Source: Marinomonas shanghaiensis (GTDB taxonomy: Bacteria > Pseudomonadota > Gammaproteobacteria > Pseudomonadales > Marinomonadaceae). From it: a stretch of DNA of 64,000 bases. The translations under genes were made by a program, and so were the position numbers. Position 1 is the first letter of the stretch; each line of letters starts with the position of its first letter. A model generated the notes under the pieces. That model worked only from the letters and a program-made list of their open reading frames with translations. It did not search any database and had not been told where the DNA came from. This document shows positions 16,533-25,570 of this stretch, piece after piece. The stretch lies in the NCBI RefSeq assembly GCF_003259175.1, contig NZ_QGOK01000005.1:310001-374000 (forward strand). The letters are read 5' to 3'.

Positions 16533-17849
16533 TTATTTCCACCAAAGGGCCAGCTCAGGGAAGAATATGACCAAGGCAAGTACCGCGATCTGCATTCCGA
16601 TGAAGGGCAATAAAGAGCTGAAAATTTCACCGAGACTGATGTCTTTGGGCGCAACAGATTTAAGATAAAAGGCCGCTGGACCAAAAGGTGGCGATAGGAA
16701 AGAAACCTGCATATTGAGACAGAAAACCACACCAAACCAGATCGGGTCTAAGCCAAGACCAGTAATAATGGGGACGAAGATCGGCATGGTTAATAACGCA
16801 ACACCGACCCAGTCTAAGAACATGCCCAATACCAACAAAATAATCATCATGATCATGATGGTGCCCATGACGCTGCCACCACTTAATGACAAGATGATTT
16901 CTTCAACGAAATCGATGCCGCCCATTAAGTTATAAACACCCACCAAGGCGGTTGCGCCTATACCAATCCAGATGATCATGCCACAGGTGCTCATGGTGGC
17001 TTTAGCACTGTCTTTCAGCATCGCGAAATTCAATTCGCCGCGAATCGCCGCGCTAATAAGGATACCAACAACACCCAATGCAGAGGCTTCGGTCACCGAA
17101 GCGACGCCTGTGTAAATGCTGCCCAATACCATCATGACGGTGAGTAAGGGAAATAGCAGCGCTTTGAAATAATTGATGTCTTCGTCTGCAGCGAGCTCTT
17201 CAGCTGTAGGCAATGGGGCGTATTCTGGATGGATACGACACAAAATCAGCACGTATGCCATGTAAGCAAAGGCTAGAATGAAAGCCGGTAAAAAAGCGGC
17301 TTTAAACAAGTCGCCAATCGAAACACTGGCGGTTAAACCATAAATAATTAAGACAATACTGGGCGGTAACATGGTACCCAAGGCACCACCCGCACAGGTT
17401 GTACCGATAGCCAGTTTGCGGTTATAGCCAAGGCGTAGCATTTGCGGTAAAGCTAAAATACCCAATAAAACGGTTTCGCCACCAATCACACCCGACATAG
17501 ACGCTAAAACCACAGCAACCAATAACGTTTGTATTGCCACGCCACCGCGGAGTTTACGACCAAAGACCTTCATGGCGTCGAATAAATCGCGAGCAATGCC
17601 GGATCGATCTAATAACGCCGCCATTAAGACGAACATGGGGACGGCCAGGAAAACATAGTCGCCAACAAAACTGTATAAACGGCTGGTAATCAGAGGTAAG
17701 GCACCCACACCGAACCAACCAATCGCAAAAACCAGTGCAACCAAAGCGGTAACGAAGGCCAATTGCATGCCTGTTAGCAGCAATAAAATCATAGAGCCAA
17801 GCATGAGTAGGCTGCCGTAGCCTATTCCTATTGCGGACAAATCAAACAT
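16533..17849 (-). CDS. TRAP transporter large permease (DctM-like)
   Basis: 438 residues, about twelve hydrophobic helices, DctM family: FVGDYVFLAVPMFVLMAALLDRSG, the GGVAIQTLLVAVVLASMSG stretch and GTMLPPSIVLIIYG are typical. It is the ion-driven membrane channel of a tripartite transporter, working with the small subunit and periplasmic binding protein encoded immediately upstream. Its start overlaps the small-subunit gene by eight bases. The link to gluconate comes from gntK and gntR next door and from the shared operator type. Confidence 0.88.
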   Translation of the reverse strand: MFDLSAIGIGYGSLLMLGSMILLLLTGMQLAFVTALVALVFAIGWFGVGALPLITSRLYSFVGDYVFLAVPMFVLMAALLDRSGIARDLFDAMKVFGRKLRGGVAIQTLLVAVVLASMSGVIGGETVLLGILALPQMLRLGYNRKLAIGTTCAGGALGTMLPPSIVLIIYGLTASVSIGDLFKAAFLPAFILAFAYMAYVLILCRIHPEYAPLPTAEELAADEDINYFKALLFPLLTVMMVLGSIYTGVASVTEASALGVVGILISAAIRGELNFAMLKDSAKATMSTCGMIIWIGIGATALVGVYNLMGGIDFVEEIILSLSGGSVMGTIMIMMIILLVLGMFLDWVGVALLTMPIFVPIITGLGLDPIWFGVVFCLNMQVSFLSPPFGPAAFYLKSVAPKDISLGEIFSSLLPFIGMQIAVLALVIFFPELALWWK

Positions 17850-18405
17850 CTTTACGTTTCCTTAAGCCGTTTAATTCTTGTATGAGGTGCAAGGAAAACT
17901 GCACAAACATGATGCACAAGGTGGCGAAAACCATGCCTTTTACCAAAGCAGGGAAAACAGGGTCCCAAGCGGATCCAGAGGTTTCCAAACGTAGATCACC
18001 TAATGGCGTAAACCAAGAGTCTTGTACCATTTGATAAGCGGCCCAACTCAGTAGTCCAGAAAACAATAACCCCATGATGTGATGAAAAACATTCAACCAA
18101 CGACGTGTGGTGTCAGAAACAAGGTCGTAAATCAGTACGACTCGAACGTGCTTGTTGATTGATAGGGCATAAATGCCGCCATAAATAAACAATACACCAC
18201 CGAGAAAAGAGGCTGTTTCATGTACCCACATAGTGGGAGCATTGAACACATAGCGCATCAATACTTCATAGAAAGAGATGGCTACGGTAAAAAGAAACAA
18301 TAGACTTATGCTGTTACCAAAAGTGAAAATCACCTTATCTAGCGCATTTCTAGGGCGTTCTGAGCTATCAGGCGTCTCTGGATGAATTTCGTTTTTCATG
18401 ATCAT
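17842..18405 (-). CDS. TRAP transporter small permease (DctQ-like)
   Basis: 187 residues with four hydrophobic helices (starting at about 25, 62, 103 and 145 after a charged N-terminus). The YVFNAPTMWVHETASFLGG segment between helices 1 and 2 is typical of the DctQ family. It binds the large subunit and is needed for transport. It lies between dctP (78-base gap with a hairpin) and dctM (overlap). Confidence 0.85.
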   Translation of the reverse strand: MIMKNEIHPETPDSSERPRNALDKVIFTFGNSISLLFLFTVAISFYEVLMRYVFNAPTMWVHETASFLGGVLFIYGGIYALSINKHVRVVLIYDLVSDTTRRWLNVFHHIMGLLFSGLLSWAAYQMVQDSWFTPLGDLRLETSGSAWDPVFPALVKGMVFATLCIMFVQFSLHLIQELNGLRKRKDV

Positions 18406-18419
18406 AATCCAATGAAAAT

Positions 18420-18455
18420 CAGGCGTCGAAGCAATCTACAATTGCTGGACGCCTG
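18420..18455 (-). terminator. Intercistronic hairpin between dctP and dctQ
   Basis: CAGGCGTC pairs with GACGCCTG, and inside it GCAAT pairs with ATTGC, giving a long stem with one small internal loop. It lies 28 bases after the dctP stop. Such elements protect or terminate the upstream part of the message, leaving more binding protein than permease. No strong T-run follows, so read-through is expected. Confidence 0.65.
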
Positions 18456-18483
18456 TTTGCTGGTTTAAAAGGTTTGTCTCAGA

Positions 18484-19500
18484 TTAGAGGAGATCATTCT
18501 CTTCTAGGTATTTTGTAATAGAGTCATACACTTTCTGTGCGTTAGCAGAACCTTTGGCAAATTCAGCCCACTGAGTACGAGCAATCTCACGGAATTTTTT
18601 ACGCTCTTCTGCAGACCAATCATGAATTGTAATGTTTGGATCCGCTTTCGCCGCTTTGACTGCTGCTTGGTCAGCAATACGCAACTGTGTTGTCATGTCT
18701 TCAGAGAAGTCACGAACTGAAACGGTTAGAATTGCTTGGATATCAGCTGGCAATGCGTCCCATTTTTTCTTATTCATCGAAATGTCGATCAAGGGTAAAG
18801 AATGGAAACCTGGTTGAACGGGGTGTGTCGCGATGTCATTCATACCGGCTTTTTGGTTGGTAGAAAAAACCGTGTAGTCGGCCGCGTCGATAACACCTTT
18901 GCTTAGGCCTGTGAATACTTCAGAACCTGGTAAGTTTACTGGTGCGGCACCCGCCGCAGCGAATACTCGCTGCACCAAACCTTCAGGCGCGCGAAGTTTT
19001 AAGCCCTTCAAATCCGCCACACTGTCTAGTGGAACACGAGACACTAAAGACTCAACGCCTGTTGTGGAGCCACCGATGAATTTTACACCGTATGGTGCGT
19101 AAAGCTCATTCATCAGCTCATAACCGCCACCGTAGTTAACATACTGTAGGAGTTGTTGAGTGTTTGACCAGGCGCCGACTGTGTTACCAATTAGACCAAA
19201 GGCTGGATCTTTACCAGAGAAGAATTCCGTTGCCGTAATCTGGCCATCTAAGATGCCCATTTTAATGCCGTCTAATGTTTCGGTGTGTTTGAAAATACTA
19301 CCAACGGGTAACAAATCAATTTGCACACGACCGCCTGTCATTGTCTCAACGCGTTGAGTCCATTCTTTTTGAACTTGGAAGTTTTTATCACCCGCTGGAT
19401 CAGAGGATTGAAACTTAAATTTATAATCCGCAGCAATAGCAGAGGTAGAAAGGACGCCAGCCATAGCGGCAGTCAGTAAGGTGGTGCTGAATTTATTCAT
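18484..19500 (-). CDS. TRAP transporter substrate-binding protein (DctP-like)
   Basis: 338 residues. The signal peptide is residues 1-23 (ends STSAIA). The mature part is a DctP-family periplasmic receptor, with the family's conserved arginine region (KGLKLRAPEGLVQRVFAAAGAAP) that usually contacts the substrate carboxylate, and LSKGVIDAADYTVFS after it. This agrees with an acidic sugar such as gluconate as cargo. It is first in the operon, behind two GntR-type operators. Confidence 0.88.
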   Translation of the reverse strand: MNKFSTTLLTAAMAGVLSTSAIAADYKFKFQSSDPAGDKNFQVQKEWTQRVETMTGGRVQIDLLPVGSIFKHTETLDGIKMGILDGQITATEFFSGKDPAFGLIGNTVGAWSNTQQLLQYVNYGGGYELMNELYAPYGVKFIGGSTTGVESLVSRVPLDSVADLKGLKLRAPEGLVQRVFAAAGAAPVNLPGSEVFTGLSKGVIDAADYTVFSTNQKAGMNDIATHPVQPGFHSLPLIDISMNKKKWDALPADIQAILTVSVRDFSEDMTTQLRIADQAAVKAAKADPNITIHDWSAEERKKFREIARTQWAEFAKGSANAQKVYDSITKYLEENDLL

Positions 19501-19565
19501 GGTATTGCTTCCTATTGTTTTTTTTCTAAGAACCGTTTGTAGGAAAGTGCTTTGATTTTCGGTAT

Positions 19566-19604
19566 ATGTTACCGGTAACTAAGTGGTGATGTTACCGATA
19601 ACAT
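19566..19604. promoter_or_regulatory. Two GntR-type operators upstream of the TRAP-gntK operon
   Basis: ATGTTACCGGTAACTA (19566-19581) and ATGTTACCGATAACAT (19589-19604) are palindromic and share TGTTACCG(G/A)TAAC. Their centres are 23 bases apart, about two helical turns. With the site at the gntR promoter they form a three-member set matching the TGTTACCGGTAACA type known for GntR/LacI-family gluconate repressors. Confidence 0.8.
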
Positions 19605-19826
19605 TTCAGCTTCGTCAAGCCTTTGTCTGGAGAATTTTGCACTTAATTTTCAGATTGTTGATTTTGAAAGATATTTTTTTGAGGGAACTTGAGTGCGATA
19701 AACCAAAACTTTTGTCCCGTGAGTTGGGCAAATAGGGCACAAGGTTACAAAATGTTACTCCTTTCTTTTCTATATCAAGTTAATGTTTAGAGTATTTTTT
19801 ATTTAATAAGTGAAGGAAATTTTGGC
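19605..19826. other. Intergenic region between dctP and siaA
   Basis: This AT-rich region forms most of the 326-base gap between the divergent dctP and siaA genes. Apart from the two GntR operators at its left edge I see no gene, hairpin or repeat. It must hold the siaA promoter; no convincing -35/-10 pair was recognised. Confidence 0.6.
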
Positions 19827-21824
19827 ATGGCCCGTTGGGGATTGCGTGGTAAGTCGCTGTTTGCTTTGGCGAGCACTTGCCTTTTTGCATTGTTAATTAT
19901 TGCGGTTATTGGTTGGTCTTTTGTACAAAAAGGGCAGGAATTGTCTGCCACAAATTATGCGAACAGTTTTACGCAGTTAAACTATCAGCGCATATTAACA
20001 CCGGTATCAAGAGAAGTGGCTTTGGCCGAACGTTTTGCCAATTCAACGGTTGTAAAGGCTTGGTTGAAGCGCTCTGATGATCCTTTGCTGGGCAGCGCTT
20101 GGCTTGAAGAGACGCAGGGGTATCTCGATGCGTTCCAAAATCATGCTATGTTCATTGTGAATGATGCGACAGGACAATACTATTTTGCGGATCAAGACAA
20201 CCGCTTATCTCTTACACCAAAATACGCGCTAAGCGCCCAAAATAGTGCGGACAGTTGGTACTTTTCAACACGTCAGACGACAGTTCCTTTTGATATTAAC
20301 GTCAACTATGATGAAGTATTAAATGTCATGAAGGTCTGGATTAATGTACCTGTGCGTGACCAAGGACAATTTATAGGCTTGGCGGGAACGGGCTTTTCGT
20401 TAGATGTCTTTGTGGCGCAATTTCTTGAAAACCAAGTACAAGGGGTAACCCCGTTTATTATTAACGCCGATGGAGTGATCGAAATTCACCCCAATGAAAT
20501 GCTGGTCGCTAACAATGTGCAGACGAATCGTTCTGTAAAAAGCTCTATCTATGCGTTGCTAGACAACGAGGCATCTAAAAAAAGCGTAAAAGCCGCTTTA
20601 GCCAATGCCCGAAGCAGCGGGGCAAATGTCGTGACAGTGAGTGTTCAGCAAGGTGGACATAAGCAACTCATGTCTTTTGTGTATTTTCCCCTATTGGACT
20701 GGTTTGTGGTCACTAATGTCGATTTGGCTAATGTGAGCATTTTTGACTCCAGCCTCGTGTTACCCGCGGTGAGTGTGTTTGTGTTGTTGTTAATACTGCT
20801 GCTGATCGTTTTTGGTTTTGCGGTAGAACGCCTATTAATTGCGCCCATTCGTCAGTTGCAACAGTCAGCGAAAACCATTGCCAGTGGCTCCTACGAGGTG
20901 TCATTTAACGTGGGGGGAAACGATGAAATTGGCGACTTGAGTCAAACCTTTAATAAAATGGCTCAGCAAGTTCGTAATCACACTCAGGAATTAGAGGAAA
21001 GGGTACAGGAAAGAACCGCAGAGCTGGAAGAAAGCCATGAGAAAATAATGGCAGCCCAGCGCAAAATAGGCGCCTCGATTGATTATGCGAGTTTGATTCA
21101 GAAATCCATTTTGCCTGATCGCCAGATGCGCCATTTTTTAGGTGATGATCACAGTGTCATTTGGCGGCCCAGAGATGTGGTGGGGGGGGATTTTTATGTC
21201 TTTCATTCCACTGATGAAGGCTTCTTATTGGGAATAGTCGATTGTGCAGGACATGGCGTCCCAGGTGCCTTAATGACCATGTTAGTCAGAGCCGCGATTG
21301 ATTATTCTATTGTTCGCGTCGGTATTGCAGATCCAGCCGCGTTATTAAAGCTGATTGATGAAACATTGCGCTCCATGTTAAATGAAGAGATCAGTGCCAA
21401 TAAGGTCGCTACCAATGCCGATGTTGGTCTAGTTTTTGTCCCGAAAAACGGTGATTTTATACGTTTCTCTGGCGCTAAAATTGCTCTATATGGCAGTAAT
21501 GGTATGGACTTTGTGAAGTATAATGCGGGCCGTCGTGCTTTGGGTGACCGTCGTCAAGGTGAGTATGAAAATGCCGATTTGCCTATGTCTGGTTGGACAT
21601 ACTACATGGCAACCGATGGCTTTTTAGATCAATCGGGTGGGGAGAAAAATTTTGGGTTTGGTAATCAACGTTTTGAAACCTTGATCAAAGACAATGCGGC
21701 TTTGTCATTAAAAGAGCAAGCTGAATCTTTTGAATCTGCTTTAGATCAATACATGGGAGAGCAGCCACAAAGAGACGATATTACATTGCTGCTTTTTCGA
21801 TTTGACGTCAACAACACACATTGA
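19827..21824 (+). CDS. siaA: SiaA-type membrane PP2C phosphatase
   Basis: 665 residues. TM1 is at about 10-31, an extracytoplasmic Cache-like sensor of about 270 residues follows, then TM2 at about 307-330, HAMP at 331-385 (ending before a coiled coil with EERVQERTAELEES), and a PP2C/SpoIIE phosphatase domain to the end. Metal-binding acidic motifs are RDVVGGDFY, GIVDCAGHGVPGALM and TDGFLDQSGG. In Pseudomonas aeruginosa SiaA dephosphorylates SiaC and so turns on the cyclase SiaD. The gene order siaA-B-C-D is intact here. Confidence 0.9.
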   Translation: MARWGLRGKSLFALASTCLFALLIIAVIGWSFVQKGQELSATNYANSFTQLNYQRILTPVSREVALAERFANSTVVKAWLKRSDDPLLGSAWLEETQGYLDAFQNHAMFIVNDATGQYYFADQDNRLSLTPKYALSAQNSADSWYFSTRQTTVPFDINVNYDEVLNVMKVWINVPVRDQGQFIGLAGTGFSLDVFVAQFLENQVQGVTPFIINADGVIEIHPNEMLVANNVQTNRSVKSSIYALLDNEASKKSVKAALANARSSGANVVTVSVQQGGHKQLMSFVYFPLLDWFVVTNVDLANVSIFDSSLVLPAVSVFVLLLILLLIVFGFAVERLLIAPIRQLQQSAKTIASGSYEVSFNVGGNDEIGDLSQTFNKMAQQVRNHTQELEERVQERTAELEESHEKIMAAQRKIGASIDYASLIQKSILPDRQMRHFLGDDHSVIWRPRDVVGGDFYVFHSTDEGFLLGIVDCAGHGVPGALMTMLVRAAIDYSIVRVGIADPAALLKLIDETLRSMLNEEISANKVATNADVGLVFVPKNGDFIRFSGAKIALYGSNGMDFVKYNAGRRALGDRRQGEYENADLPMSGWTYYMATDGFLDQSGGEKNFGFGNQRFETLIKDNAALSLKEQAESFESALDQYMGEQPQRDDITLLLFRFDVNNTH

Positions 21825-21838
21825 TAAGGGGAGGTGAG

Positions 21839-22375
21839 ATGAGTTCGCCGGATTTATATGGGTTAAGAGAACGCTTTGAAAAGGACAATATTTTATTGTG
21901 TTTTAATGGTCCTATTTCTCGCAGTTTGATTGAAGAAATTGGTAATGCGCTAAAAAATTATTTGAAGTCAGAACAGTTATCACCCGCATCCGCCTTAGAT
22001 GTGTTTGCAGCCTACATTGAGTTGACGCAAAATATTCGTCATTACGCCACTTCATCGCAATTACCAGGGGCGGACACGGCAACCGTGATTGTTAGTCATT
22101 ACGATGGTTGCTACCGTGTTGCCGCTGGGAATATTGTCCGTGTAACCGATGGAGAAGCCTTGGTAGAACGAGTAGCAGCTCTTGCGAAAATGGATAAAGT
22201 GGCGTTGAAAGCGGCGTATAAAGCGCAACTTCGTCAACCTCGTGAAGAGGGCGCTGTGACTGGCGCAGGATTGGGTTTGATTGATATGGCGCGAAAATCA
22301 TCAAAACCTATGGAGGCATCATTGAAGGACATTGGCGATGAAACGGCTTATTTTAGTCTAAGTATACAAATTTGA
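21839..22375 (+). CDS. siaB: SiaB-type SiaC kinase
   Basis: 178 residues, matching the SiaB family (HATPase-like kinase that phosphorylates SiaC and opposes SiaA). The visible features are an AYIELTQNIRHYA helix, equivalent to the N-box region of histidine-kinase-like ATPases, and GAGLGLIDMARKS near the end, equivalent to the G2 box. The start is ATG 21839 behind a strong AAGGGGAGGTGAG site, not the in-frame upstream codon at 21821. It lies 14 bases after siaA. Confidence 0.86.
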   Translation: MSSPDLYGLRERFEKDNILLCFNGPISRSLIEEIGNALKNYLKSEQLSPASALDVFAAYIELTQNIRHYATSSQLPGADTATVIVSHYDGCYRVAAGNIVRVTDGEALVERVAALAKMDKVALKAAYKAQLRQPREEGAVTGAGLGLIDMARKSSKPMEASLKDIGDETAYFSLSIQI

Positions 22376-22385
22376 GAAAATGATA

Positions 22386-22760
22386 ATGCATGATTTAGTG
22401 ATAGAAGGGACGGTTTCTTCTCCTAGCATAAAAGGCGATTGGCAAAAGGGAACGCTCTATATGGAAGGCGACTCTTATCCGGAGAATTCTTATGAGCTTT
22501 ATAGCTCAATGGTGGCTTGGGTAATGGACTACTTGAAAGAAACCGCGTCACCACTGACGCTGGAATTGACCTTGTTGTATCTCAACACCAGCAGTATTAA
22601 GGTGATGATGGACATCTTTGATGAAATGGAAGACGCCTTCCAAAAAGGTCGTCAAGTCGCGGTCAACTGGTACTTTGATGCAGAAAACGAACGCGTCGCT
22701 GAGTTGGCTGAAGAGTTCAAAGAAGACTGTACGTTTCCCTTTAATATCATAGGCAAATAA
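22386..22760 (+). CDS. siaC: SiaC-type switch protein (DUF1987)
   Basis: 124 residues, the whole length being a DUF1987/SiaC domain: GDSYPENSYELY, LLYLNTSSIKVMMDIFDEM and ERVAELAEEFKEDCTFPF match the family well. Starting at ATG 22386 puts the threonine of LNTSSIK at position 68, the phosphorylation site reported for P. aeruginosa SiaC, and gives a GAGAAA site at proper spacing; the in-frame ATG at 22380 would shift it to 70. Unphosphorylated SiaC binds and stimulates SiaD in Pseudomonas. Confidence 0.9.
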   Translation: MHDLVIEGTVSSPSIKGDWQKGTLYMEGDSYPENSYELYSSMVAWVMDYLKETASPLTLELTLLYLNTSSIKVMMDIFDEMEDAFQKGRQVAVNWYFDAENERVAELAEEFKEDCTFPFNIIGK

Positions 22761-23567
22761 ATGAAGACCGATTTCACCGAGCTTGAAAAAACCATTCATG
22801 ACATTTTAGCTGTGCCTGAATATCGGGATCATCCTGCCAGTAAGGCGTTAAAGCAGCTATGGGAAATTAATCAAGATCAGTGGGATCGTATGGATCGTTT
22901 AACTCGCTTGTCTGATTCGTATCAAGACATGATGATTCAACGAGAAAGAAGCCTCAGTGAACGTTTTGATAAACATCTACGCCAATTAGAAAAAATGACC
23001 CGAATATCGGATCGTTATCAGCGTAGTTTAAGACAGCTTAATATTGAATTAGAGAAAACGTCACTGATTGATCCTCTGACCGAACTGCCTAATCGACGCA
23101 TGATGATGAAGCGTTTATCTCAAGCCTTTGATGAGCAGCAGGAGGACGAATCGTCAAAAGGTGTTCGTATTGAGGATCTCGCTGTCGCGATGATTGATAT
23201 TGACTACTTTAAAAAAGTAAACGACGAGTTTGGCCATCAAGTAGGCGATGATGTGCTGATTGCACTGGGAAAATTAATGCAAAGAGTCATGGATGGTTTT
23301 GGTGTGATTGGGCGTTGGGGAGGCGAAGAATTTTTGGTGATTTTGCCCTGTCACAATGTAAAAGACGCTTCCATTTTGATGGAGTCTCTGCGCTCTAAAG
23401 TCGATGCGTATTCAATCAATGTTGAGGGCAACATTGTTTCGACCAGTGTCAGTATTGGAGTGTCAAGCTACCAGGAACACGACACCATGGACTCTTTGCT
23501 GTCGAGAGCAGACAATGCCTTATATTTGGCGAAATCACAGGGTCGAAATAGCGTGATACTCGGTTAG
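22761..23567 (+). CDS. siaD: SiaD-type diguanylate cyclase
   Basis: 268 residues. A coiled-coil N-terminal half (about 40-100), the part that SiaC engages in Pseudomonas, precedes a GGDEF-class cyclase domain starting at SLIDPLTELPNRR. The active-site motif is GGEEF within RWGGEEFLVILP, and DIDYFKKVND carries the metal-binding aspartate. At the usual product-inhibition position, RxxD five residues before the motif, the sequence reads DGFG, so the I-site is absent. The ATG directly follows the siaC stop. Confidence 0.9.
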   Translation: MKTDFTELEKTIHDILAVPEYRDHPASKALKQLWEINQDQWDRMDRLTRLSDSYQDMMIQRERSLSERFDKHLRQLEKMTRISDRYQRSLRQLNIELEKTSLIDPLTELPNRRMMMKRLSQAFDEQQEDESSKGVRIEDLAVAMIDIDYFKKVNDEFGHQVGDDVLIALGKLMQRVMDGFGVIGRWGGEEFLVILPCHNVKDASILMESLRSKVDAYSINVEGNIVSTSVSIGVSSYQEHDTMDSLLSRADNALYLAKSQGRNSVILG

Positions 23568-23704
23568 CTAATTTTCTTATCTCAAGTTACGGCTTGTTCA
23601 AGGCTCGCTATTGTTCGTCTTTTTAGACATTGGTCTAAGAAGGGTTTTGTTGTCTATGATAAAAGCGCACACTCTTTTACAGTCAATAAAACGAGAATAA
23701 TAAA

Positions 23705-25570
23705 ATGGCCGCCATAGATATCCCTGAAGTACATAAATTCATTGAATCCATTCCGCCTTTTTCTAGCCTAAGTTTGCTTGAACGTAAGCACCTACTGACG
23801 GGGGTGGCAATGTTATACGTACGTCAGGGACAGACGCTTACGCTAAAAGGTGAAGCGGCAACCGTGCATTTGATCCGTCGAGGTGCCTGTGAAATCCGCA
23901 CTCCAAAAGGTGGGTTGGTGGATCAAATTGCCGATGGTGAGTGTTTTGGTGTGTCCAGTGTGTTGGCGCAAAATCCTGACGGTTTGCAGGTGGTCGCGAT
24001 GGAGGACAGTCTTGTTTATCGTTTTGAAAAAACACACTTCATGGAAACGCTGGAAAAAAGCGAAGCCTTTGGACTGTTTTTTGAACACACAAGGCACAAT
24101 CGATTGCGCAAATTATCTCGTCGTCAACGTAACGAACTTGCCTCGCCTGCTCTGCAATTATCCACTCCTGTGACCCATATTATGACCCGCCAACTTATTT
24201 TGGCTTCTCCTGAGGAAAGCGTGCAAACCATTGCCATGCGCATGACCGAAGCACGAGTGAGTTCTATTTTGGTGGTCGAAGAGGGGCGGTTATTGGGTAT
24301 TGTGACCGATCGAGATTTGCGCTCTCGTATTTTGGCTTTAGGTGGCTCGGCCGACACCTTAGTAAAAGATGTGATGACAAGGCAGCCTGTTCGCTTAACG
24401 CCTGACGCGTTAGTGATGCAGGCGCAAACGCTTATGAGTGAAAGTAATATTCACCATTTGCCTATCGTGGATGACGAGCAACGGGCTGTAGGTATGTTGA
24501 CGGCAGCAGATTTATTGCGCCATCAAGAGCTAAGCCCCCTTTTATTGATCAATCAAATTCATCGTCAACAATCCATCGACAGCCTGGCCAATGTATGTAA
24601 ACAATGGCCAACTTTGATTATTAACTTAATTGTCACCGACATGAAGCCTGCCGATGTGGGGAAAGTATTAGCGACGGTGAGTGATAATCTGACGCGGCGT
24701 GTGATTGAGCTAGCATTGGAGACAGTTGGCCCAGCGCCCATGGCCTTCCAGTTTTTAGTATTTGGTTCACAGGCCCGCCGAGATCAATCGTTGGGCAGTG
24801 ACCAAGATAATGGTTTGATGTTAGAGCGTGAGCCAACGACAGAAGAAAGTCAGTATTTTGCTGAATTATCCGAGTGTATTTGCCAAGGGCTCGCCCTTTG
24901 CGGTATTCGTCTTTGCCCCGGTAACATCATGGCGAGCAATCCTGAATGGCGCAAAACAGAAGCGGGGTGGCGGCAGGTGTTTTCGGCCTGGATCAAAAGC
25001 GGCGCGCCGAGCGCCTTACTTCACGCCAGCATCTTTTTTGATATCCGTTGTGTGTATGGAAGGGAAGCTCCTGTTGATGATTTAATTGCCGCGATGCAAC
25101 GAGACGTGAGCAAAAACAGCGCCTTTCTGGCAACGTTGACGCGCACCGCGTTGGTGACTAAACCGCCATTGGGCTTTTTTCGTCACTTTTTATTAGAATC
25201 CTCCGGTGAGCACAAACACCAGCTTGATCTTAAGCATCAGGGATTAGCGCTCATTAACGACTTAGCCCGTTTGTACGGTTTGTCTTGTCAGACCTATCGA
25301 GTAGCGACATTGGATCGCATCGAACAGGCGATTAGAGAGAAACTCATCAGTGTGGACACTGCACGAAACCTTATCGACGCATGGGACAAATTAAACGGTT
25401 TACGATTAGAGGCGCAAAGTCGACATTGGCAAGCGACAGGAAAAGCCAGCGCCTATTTAGATCCTAAGGACTTAAGCTCCTTGGAACGCAAACACCTCAA
25501 AACGACGTTCAGTATCATTAGCGATGTGCAAGATGTGGCACAACAGCGTTTTTTAAGAGGGTACAGCTAG
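23705..25570 (+). CDS. cNMP-binding/CBS/DUF294 nucleotidyltransferase-like signalling protein
   Basis: 621 residues. Domains in order: an N-terminal cyclic-nucleotide-binding-like beta-barrel (about 15-135), two CBS domains (about 155-275, with VTHIMTRQLILASPEES and VKDVMTRQPVRLTPD starting each), a DUF294/GlnD-like nucleotidyltransferase region (about 300-440) with the GSQARRDQSLGSDQDNGL motif, and a helical DUF294 C-terminal domain. In many marine gammaproteobacteria this protein is encoded with the DnaQ-like exonuclease that follows, often near acetate permease genes; none are here. Adenylate sensing through CBS is an inference. Confidence 0.86.
   Translation: MAAIDIPEVHKFIESIPPFSSLSLLERKHLLTGVAMLYVRQGQTLTLKGEAATVHLIRRGACEIRTPKGGLVDQIADGECFGVSSVLAQNPDGLQVVAMEDSLVYRFEKTHFMETLEKSEAFGLFFEHTRHNRLRKLSRRQRNELASPALQLSTPVTHIMTRQLILASPEESVQTIAMRMTEARVSSILVVEEGRLLGIVTDRDLRSRILALGGSADTLVKDVMTRQPVRLTPDALVMQAQTLMSESNIHHLPIVDDEQRAVGMLTAADLLRHQELSPLLLINQIHRQQSIDSLANVCKQWPTLIINLIVTDMKPADVGKVLATVSDNLTRRVIELALETVGPAPMAFQFLVFGSQARRDQSLGSDQDNGLMLEREPTTEESQYFAELSECICQGLALCGIRLCPGNIMASNPEWRKTEAGWRQVFSAWIKSGAPSALLHASIFFDIRCVYGREAPVDDLIAAMQRDVSKNSAFLATLTRTALVTKPPLGFFRHFLLESSGEHKHQLDLKHQGLALINDLARLYGLSCQTYRVATLDRIEQAIREKLISVDTARNLIDAWDKLNGLRLEAQSRHWQATGKASAYLDPKDLSSLERKHLKTTFSIISDVQDVAQQRFLRGYS

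Noticed and set aside
19720..19745. Possible sigma-54 promoter before siaA (TTGGGCAAATAGGGCA).
   Set aside because: The spacing between the GG and GC elements is wrong and the TTGC element is missing.
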